Origin: an uncultured Clostridia bacterium
Lineage (GTDB): Bacteria; Bacillota; Clostridia; Oscillospirales; Acutalibacteraceae
Assembly: GCA_944380875.1 (NCBI GenBank)
Contig: CALWJA010000099.1
Span: 1 to 64,000 of the forward strand
Reading direction: 5' to 3'
DNA: 64,000 nucleotides
Below the pieces are notes generated by a model. The model did not search any database. It worked only from the letters and a program-made list of their open reading frames with translations, and was not told where the DNA came from. The translations under genes and the position numbers were made by a program. Below, piece by piece: positions 60,617-64,000 of this stretch. Each line of letters opens with the position of its first letter. Within the stretch, counting starts at the first letter, position 1.

Positions 60617-60802
60617 ATGAATTTGATTTCTGTGCTGCTCCCCGCCTTCAAAAGCGCTATGGGCGAGGTATCGCAGCTGGATATATCCCGTTCCCTGGAA
60701 TTGATGGGAAAGGGAATGCTGGGAATTCTGGTTGTTATGGTTTTGATCTTTTTGGTGATAAAGGGGCTGAATACAGTTACCGGCAGCAAAAAGAAGGACT
60801 GA
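60617..60802 (+). CDS. Decarboxylase gamma-subunit-like small membrane protein (OadG family)
   Basis: 61 residues with one transmembrane helix (LGILVVMVLIFLVIKGLNTV) and a lysine-rich cytoplasmic tail. Size, topology and position 119 bases after the beta subunit gene fit the OadG-type gamma subunit that holds the complex together. The site AAAGGATGG precedes the ATG. Sequence identity to known members cannot be judged by eye because the family is short and variable. Confidence 0.75.
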   Translation: MNLISVLLPAFKSAMGEVSQLDISRSLELMGKGMLGILVVMVLIFLVIKGLNTVTGSKKKD

Positions 60803-60874
60803 TATAGCAGAAGAATTCCGTTTTATGCGTTTTACATGAGAACGTACGGAAACAGTAATAATTTAGAAAGCCAG

Positions 60875-60928
60875 AAAGCCTCTCGGTACTCTCGGCCGGC
60901 TGGGAAGCCGGGCAGTGCGGAGAGCTTT
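60875..60928 (+). other. Structured leader before proS
   Basis: GAAAGCCTCTC (from 60875) can pair with GAGAGCTTTC (to 60929) with a nested GCCGGC/GCCGGG-type stem. It lies 40 bases before the proS start. It lacks the T-box core and a T run, so it is not a T-box or terminator as far as can be seen. Confidence 0.4.
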
Positions 60929-60968
60929 CGGCTTTGAAATTTCTATGGAAGCTGAGGGATCACAAATA

Positions 60969-62408
60969 ATGGCAGAGCAGAAAAAGATGGTAGAAGCCAT
61001 CACTCCTATGGAGGAGGATTTTGCCAGATGGTATACGGATATCGTAAAAAAAGCGGAACTGATGGATTATACCAGTGTCCGCGGTTGTATGGTAATTGAA
61101 CCTTACGGATACGCGATTTGGGAAAATATTACCCGCTATCTGGATGACCGCTTTAAGGAATTGGGGCACGAAAATGTTTCCATGCCTCTGTTTATTCCCG
61201 AGAGTCTTCTTCAGAAGGAAAAGGATCATGTGGAGGGATTTGCTCCCGAGGTGGCTTGGGTTACAATGGGCGGCCAGGAAAAGTTGGAAGAACGTCTTTG
61301 TGTGCGTCCAACCTCTGAAACGCTGTTCTGCGATCATTACGCTAAGGTGATCCATTCCTGGCGTGATTTGCCTAAGCTGTATAACCAGTGGTGCAGTGTG
61401 GTTCGTTGGGAAAAGACGACCCGTCCCTTCCTGCGTTCTGTTGAATTCCATTGGCAGGAAGGCCATACCATGCACGAGACCGCGGAAGAGGCTAAGGCGG
61501 AAACCGAGCGTATGCTCAATGTTTATGCGGATTTCTGCGAGGAGCAGCTGGCGATCCCGGTAATCAAGGGACGCAAGACCGATAAAGAAAAATTTGCCGG
61601 TGCAGAAGCTACGTATACGATTGAAGCTCTGATGCATGACGGAAAGGCTCTTCAGAGCGGAACCAGCCATTATTTTGGGGATGGTTTTGCAAAGGCCTTC
61701 AACATTACCTTCCAGGGCCGTGACAATTCCCTTCAATATCCTCACCAGACTTCCTGGGGCATGAGCACCCGTATTATCGGCGGTATCATTATGACCCACG
61801 GGGATAACAACGGCCTTGTGCTGCCGCCTGCCGTGGCGCCCATCCAGGTGATTATTCTTCCTATTGCCCAGCATAAGCCTGGCGTTCTGGATAAGGCTTA
61901 CGAACTGCGGGATCAGCTGAAAAAGGCCGGTATCCGTGTGAAAGTGGACGACAGCGATCAGACACCCGGTTGGAAGTTTGCCCAGTATGAGATGAAGGGC
62001 GTTCCGCTGCGCTTGGAGATTGGTCCTAAGGATATGGAGAAAGACCAGTGTGTCCTCGTCCGCAGGACGGATCGGGAAAAGGTCTTTACACCTCTTGCGA
62101 ATCTGGAAGAGGCGGTAAAAGAGCAGCTGAAAACTGTTCGCGATCAGATGTATCAAAAGGCTCTGGAACGTCGGGAGCAGATGACGTATTCAGCGGCTAC
62201 ATTGGAAGAATTGAAGGATATCGCTGAAAACAAACCTGGCTTTATTAAAGCTATGTGGTGCGGCGATCTGGCCTGCGAGGAAAAATTGAAGGAAGAAGCA
62301 GGCGTTACTTCCCGCTGCATGCCCTTTGAACAGGAGCATATAAGCGATACTTGCGTTTGCTGCGGTAAGCCTGCCAAGACGATGGTGTATTGGGGCAAGG
62401 CATATTAA
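60969..62408 (+). CDS. proS: Prolyl-tRNA synthetase, short archaeal/eukaryote-like type
   Basis: 479 residues. It has class II synthetase motifs: motif 2 [20 protein letters not shown] and motif 3 [20 protein letters not shown]. The anticodon-binding domain follows ([11 protein letters not shown]), then a C-terminal zinc-binding-like end ([24 protein letters not shown], ending in Tyr). Length and the C-terminal extension with a final tyrosine mark the ProS type 3 form, without the bacterial editing insertion. It charges tRNA-Pro. ATG 60969 (MAEQKK) has a GAGGGA site; upstream in-frame ATGs do not. Confidence 0.95.
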   Translation: MAEQKKMVEAITPMEEDFARWYTDIVKKAELMDYTSVRGCMVIEPYGYAIWENITRYLDDRFKELGHENVSMPLFIPESLLQKEKDHVEGFAPEVAWVTMGGQEKLEERLCVRPTSETLFCDHYAKVIHSWRDLPKLYNQWCSVVRWEKTTRPFLRSVEFHWQEGHTMHETAEEAKAETERMLNVYADFCEEQLAIPVIKGRKTDKEKFAGAEATYTIEALMHDGKALQSGTSHYFGDGFAKAFNITFQGRDNSLQYPHQTSWGMSTRIIGGIIMTHGDNNGLVLPPAVAPIQVIILPIAQHKPGVLDKAYELRDQLKKAGIRVKVDDSDQTPGWKFAQYEMKGVPLRLEIGPKDMEKDQCVLVRRTDREKVFTPLANLEEAVKEQLKTVRDQMYQKALERREQMTYSAATLEELKDIAENKPGFIKAMWCGDLACEEKLKEEAGVTSRCMPFEQEHISDTCVCCGKPAKTMVYWGKAY

Positions 62409-62422
62409 TAAATATAGGTATA

Positions 62423-62464
62423 AAAAATGTGGAAGCGTTCCAGAGGGGGGCTTCCACATTTTGG
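62423..62464 (+). terminator. Intrinsic terminator of proS
   Basis: AAAATGTGGAAGC pairs with GCTTCCACATTTT around a loop of about 13 bases; the right arm ends in the T tract. Confidence 0.85.
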
Positions 62465-62519
62465 ATATATCTAAAAAAGTGCCGCATGAAAAACTGCGGC
62501 AGGGGAGGAGGATACTGCA

Positions 62520-63200
62520 ATGCAGTATGAGATCAAAGGCGGAAATTTGCCGGTTGTGATTTGTAATCTGGCTTCCGGCGAGACAATGATTACGGAACGG
62601 GGTTCCATGGCATGGATGAGCCCCAATATGAAGATGGAAACAACTTCGGGAGGCTTGGGAAAGGCCTTTGGCCGCATGTTTTCAGGGGAGGCTATATTCC
62701 AAAACCGGTATACGGCTATGGGCGGCGCGGGTATGATCGCCTTTGCTTCCAGTTTTCCGGGCACTATCCGGCCTCTGCAGATTACTCCATCGGAAAGTAT
62801 AATTTGCCAAAAGACGGCTTTTTTGGCCAGCGAGGCAGGGGTGGAACTCTCCGTCCATTTTCGCAAGAAACTGGGATCCGGATTTTTCGGCGGTGAAGGT
62901 TTTATCATGCAGAAGCTTTCCGGAAACGGTACGGCTTTCATTGAGATAGACGGTTCTGCCATAGAGTATGAGTTGCTGCCCGGCCAGAGCATTGTGGTGG
63001 ATACAGGCTACTTGGCGGCGATGTCTGAAAGCTGCACCATGGATATCCAATCTGTACCGGGAATCAAAAATGCACTGTTCGGCGGTGAAGGGCTTTTTAA
63101 CACGGTGATTACCGGCCCCGGCAAAGTAATTCTTCAGAGTATGCCCCTGAACACGGTGGCGGCTACTCTCCGCCCCTTCTTCCCCACAGGAAATAATTAA
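62520..63200 (+). CDS. AIM24/TIGR00266-family protein
   Basis: 226 residues of almost all beta structure, with family features LASGETMITERGSMAWMSPN, MQKLSGNGTAFIEIDG, LLPGQSIVVDTGYLAA and GGEGLFNTVITGPGKV. The family (AIM24, TIGR00266) is widespread, forms a double beta-helix, and lacks a firm biochemical role in bacteria. No signal peptide is present. GGGGAGGAGG gives a very strong ribosome site, and a small perfect hairpin GCCGCA/TGCGGC (62481-62500) lies just ahead of it. Confidence 0.92.
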   Translation: MQYEIKGGNLPVVICNLASGETMITERGSMAWMSPNMKMETTSGGLGKAFGRMFSGEAIFQNRYTAMGGAGMIAFASSFPGTIRPLQITPSESIICQKTAFLASEAGVELSVHFRKKLGSGFFGGEGFIMQKLSGNGTAFIEIDGSAIEYELLPGQSIVVDTGYLAAMSESCTMDIQSVPGIKNALFGGEGLFNTVITGPGKVILQSMPLNTVAATLRPFFPTGNN

Positions 63201-63211
63201 CGAAGAGAATG

Positions 63212-63328
63212 TCTATCCCTTTTGGCAAAACACAGGGCGGAATACACAAAAAAATCAGCAGAGTTCTGTGAATTGTATGGGGTATTCCCGGAATATTCCG
63301 CTTTGTAGGATGATCCAAAGGGGATAGA
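63212..63328. repeat. Large imperfect inverted repeat
   Basis: TCTATCCCTTTTGG (63212-63225) pairs at 13 of 14 positions with CCAAAGGGGATAGA (63315-63328). Inside, GCGGAATA (63237-63244) pairs with TATTCCGC (63294-63301), and a third inner stem is possible. It starts 12 bases after the AIM24-family gene. Confidence 0.65.
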
Positions 63329-63381
63329 TATATTGCATAAAAATTAATAGAAAATTTCTGGCAAAAAAGAGAAAATAAGTG

Positions 63382-63410
63382 TTGCAATTCCTAGGCACCT
63401 ATGGTATTAT
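63382..63410 (+). promoter_or_regulatory. Sigma-A promoter of the ribosomal protein operon
   Basis: TTGCAA (63382-63387), 17-base spacer, TATTAT (63405-63410). The transcript would begin near 63417, giving a leader of about 280 bases before rpsJ. Confidence 0.75.
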
Positions 63411-63497
63411 AATTGAGCGTGACTGCGACAGATATGCGTTGAAGCGGGAGGTTGCGGCTGAAACAGGCCGGTTTTTCCGTGGAGTATGTCCGATTTT

Positions 63498-63614
63498 AAA
63501 CCGGGCGACAGATATTTTGAGCGCTGAAGAATACAGGGTTGCTATTCTATGCGTTCAGACGTTTTTTGTGCCTAACACCCGGATTTAACTTGCGAAAAGT
63601 CGAATCCGGTTTTT
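63498..63614 (+). promoter_or_regulatory. Possible attenuator in the rpsJ leader
   Basis: CCGGATT (63579-63585) pairs with AATCCGG (63603-63609) and is followed by TTTTT, a terminator-like hairpin 84 bases before rpsJ. The left arm region CCCGGATTT can instead pair with AAACCGGG at 63498-63505, a possible antiterminator. Leaders of the S10 operon are known to be regulated in other bacteria; here this is inference. Confidence 0.5.
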
Positions 63615-63697
63615 CAATGTCCGGATGCGAAACACCCGGGACCGTGTGCGGAAATGAAAAACGTCGCCCGCCAACTACAACAAGGAGGCGATCAAAA

Positions 63698-64000
63698 GTG
63701 GCAGTCAAAGAAAAAATCAGGATAAGAATCAAAGGGTATGATCATCAGTTGGTGGATCAGTCCGCTGAGAAGATCGTAGCAACTGCAAAGCGTACCGGTG
63801 CTCGTGTAAGTGGACCTGTTCCGCTGCCTACCGAGAAGCAGGTTGTCACCATCCTGCGCGCTGTTCATAAGTATAAGGACAGCCGTGAGCAGTTCGAAAT
63901 GCGCACCCATAAGAGACTTATCGACATCCTCAGACCTTCCAACAAAACCGTTAAGGCTTTGATGGATCTTGAACTCCCTGCCGGCGTTGAAATCGAAATC
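63698..64000 (+). CDS. rpsJ: Ribosomal protein S10, 3' end cut by the window
   Basis: 101 codons from GTG 63698 behind AAGGAGGCGATC. The sequence [39 protein letters not shown] and [20 protein letters not shown] is unmistakable S10; only the last two or three residues and the stop lie beyond the edge. It is a 30S head protein and also the NusE antitermination factor. In Firmicutes it normally opens the S10-spc ribosomal operon. Confidence 0.98.
   Translation, partial: MAVKEKIRIRIKGYDHQLVDQSAEKIVATAKRTGARVSGPVPLPTEKQVVTILRAVHKYKDSREQFEMRTHKRLIDILRPSNKTVKALMDLELPAGVEIEI

Larger units (their letters stand above)
63201..63697. other. Intergenic region and long leader before rpsJ
   Basis: 497 bases. 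The left part holds a large imperfect inverted repeat (63212-63328). Then come a promoter and a 280-base leader containing a terminator-like hairpin, each listed separately. A 69-codon plus-strand frame inside it (63379-63588) has no ribosome site and spans the promoter, so it is not called. Confidence 0.7.

Noticed and set aside
60803-60968. Possible T-box before proS
   Set aside because: A hairpin is present but the T-box core (GTGGTACCGCG) and a terminator are missing.
60960-62156. 398-codon minus-strand open frame opposite proS
   Set aside because: Shadow of prolyl-tRNA synthetase; no start signal and no domain pattern.
63379-63588. 69-codon plus-strand frame before rpsJ
   Set aside because: It starts upstream of and runs through the rpsJ promoter, and lacks a ribosome site.
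1-64000. tRNA or rRNA genes, CRISPR arrays, insertion sequences, prophage or integrase genes
   Set aside because: None was recognised on reading both strands; the CCA-ended cloverleaf, repeat-spacer and transposase patterns looked for were not seen.

Overview
The window looks like chromosomal DNA from a spore-forming Clostridia (Eubacteriales) bacterium, probably anaerobic and gut-type, with medium GC. Reasons: a SpoIIE homologue behind a Spo0A-style promoter, a SpoVB/MurJ-type flippase, an isoleucine T-box, YesM/YesN two-component and LplA/B/C-type sugar uptake genes, an Na+-pumping decarboxylase beta subunit, an archaeal/eukaryote-type prolyl-tRNA synthetase, many TTG starts with strong AGGAGG sites, and rpsJ opening a ribosomal protein operon at the right edge. 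No rRNA, tRNA, CRISPR array, transposase or prophage gene was recognised. The genus cannot be named from the sequence.

Layout. 1-2.9 kb: end of a cell-surface polysaccharide locus, with a fused iron-sulfur/F420-type and pyruvyl-transferase protein. 3-10.4 kb: sensor kinase and AraC-type response regulator divergent from a sugar-binding lipoprotein and two permeases. 10.5-14.4 kb: a lipoprotein plus two membrane proteins and an ABC ATPase. 14.4-18.9 kb: an unrecognised protein carrying a decarboxylase-like GADGPT motif, and a PHP-nuclease/UvrD-helicase fusion. 19.2-25.1 kb: five-gene operon of three TIM-barrel isomerase/epimerase proteins and two Gfo/Idh/MocA dehydrogenases, divergent from its likely AraC regulator. 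25-33.8 kb: single genes (lipoproteins, glyoxalase-like protein, metallo-hydrolase, two HAD phosphatases, acetyltransferase, serine hydrolase, flippase). 34-36.6 kb: spoIIE. 37.5-42.8 kb: a lipoprotein, then the T-box-controlled ilvB-ilvN-ilvA-ridA operon. 43-48 kb: MATE transporter, CmpB-like membrane protein, SpoVB-like flippase, prmA. 48.2-58.3 kb: on the minus strand, aroE-aroK, then aroF-tyrA-aroB-aroA-aroC-pheA and a glycerol-1-phosphate dehydrogenase. 58.5-64 kb: acpP, decarboxylase beta and gamma-like subunits, proS, an AIM24-family protein and rpsJ.

How the genes work together. Branched-chain synthesis is switched by charged tRNA-Ile (T-box), and RidA clears the reactive enamine released by IlvA. 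The aromatic block covers DAHP synthesis through chorismate to prephenate and on to the Phe and Tyr precursors; 3-dehydroquinate dehydratase and the Trp branch are not in the window. The most interesting find is upstream of aroF: a 46-codon reading frame on the minus strand in which seven of residues 10-24 are Phe or Tyr, with an mRNA able to fold as a classic 1:2 / 2:3 / 3:4 attenuator ending in an intrinsic terminator. This suggests ribosome-stalling control of the aromatic operon by Phe/Tyr supply in a Firmicute, where T-boxes or protein regulators are usual. Other points worth checking are a terminator-like structure in the rpsJ leader, a Spo0A-type promoter with 22-bp spacing before spoIIE, 21-bp-phased direct repeats at the AraC divergent promoter, and the shared GADGPT motif between an unrelated-looking protein and the decarboxylase subunit.
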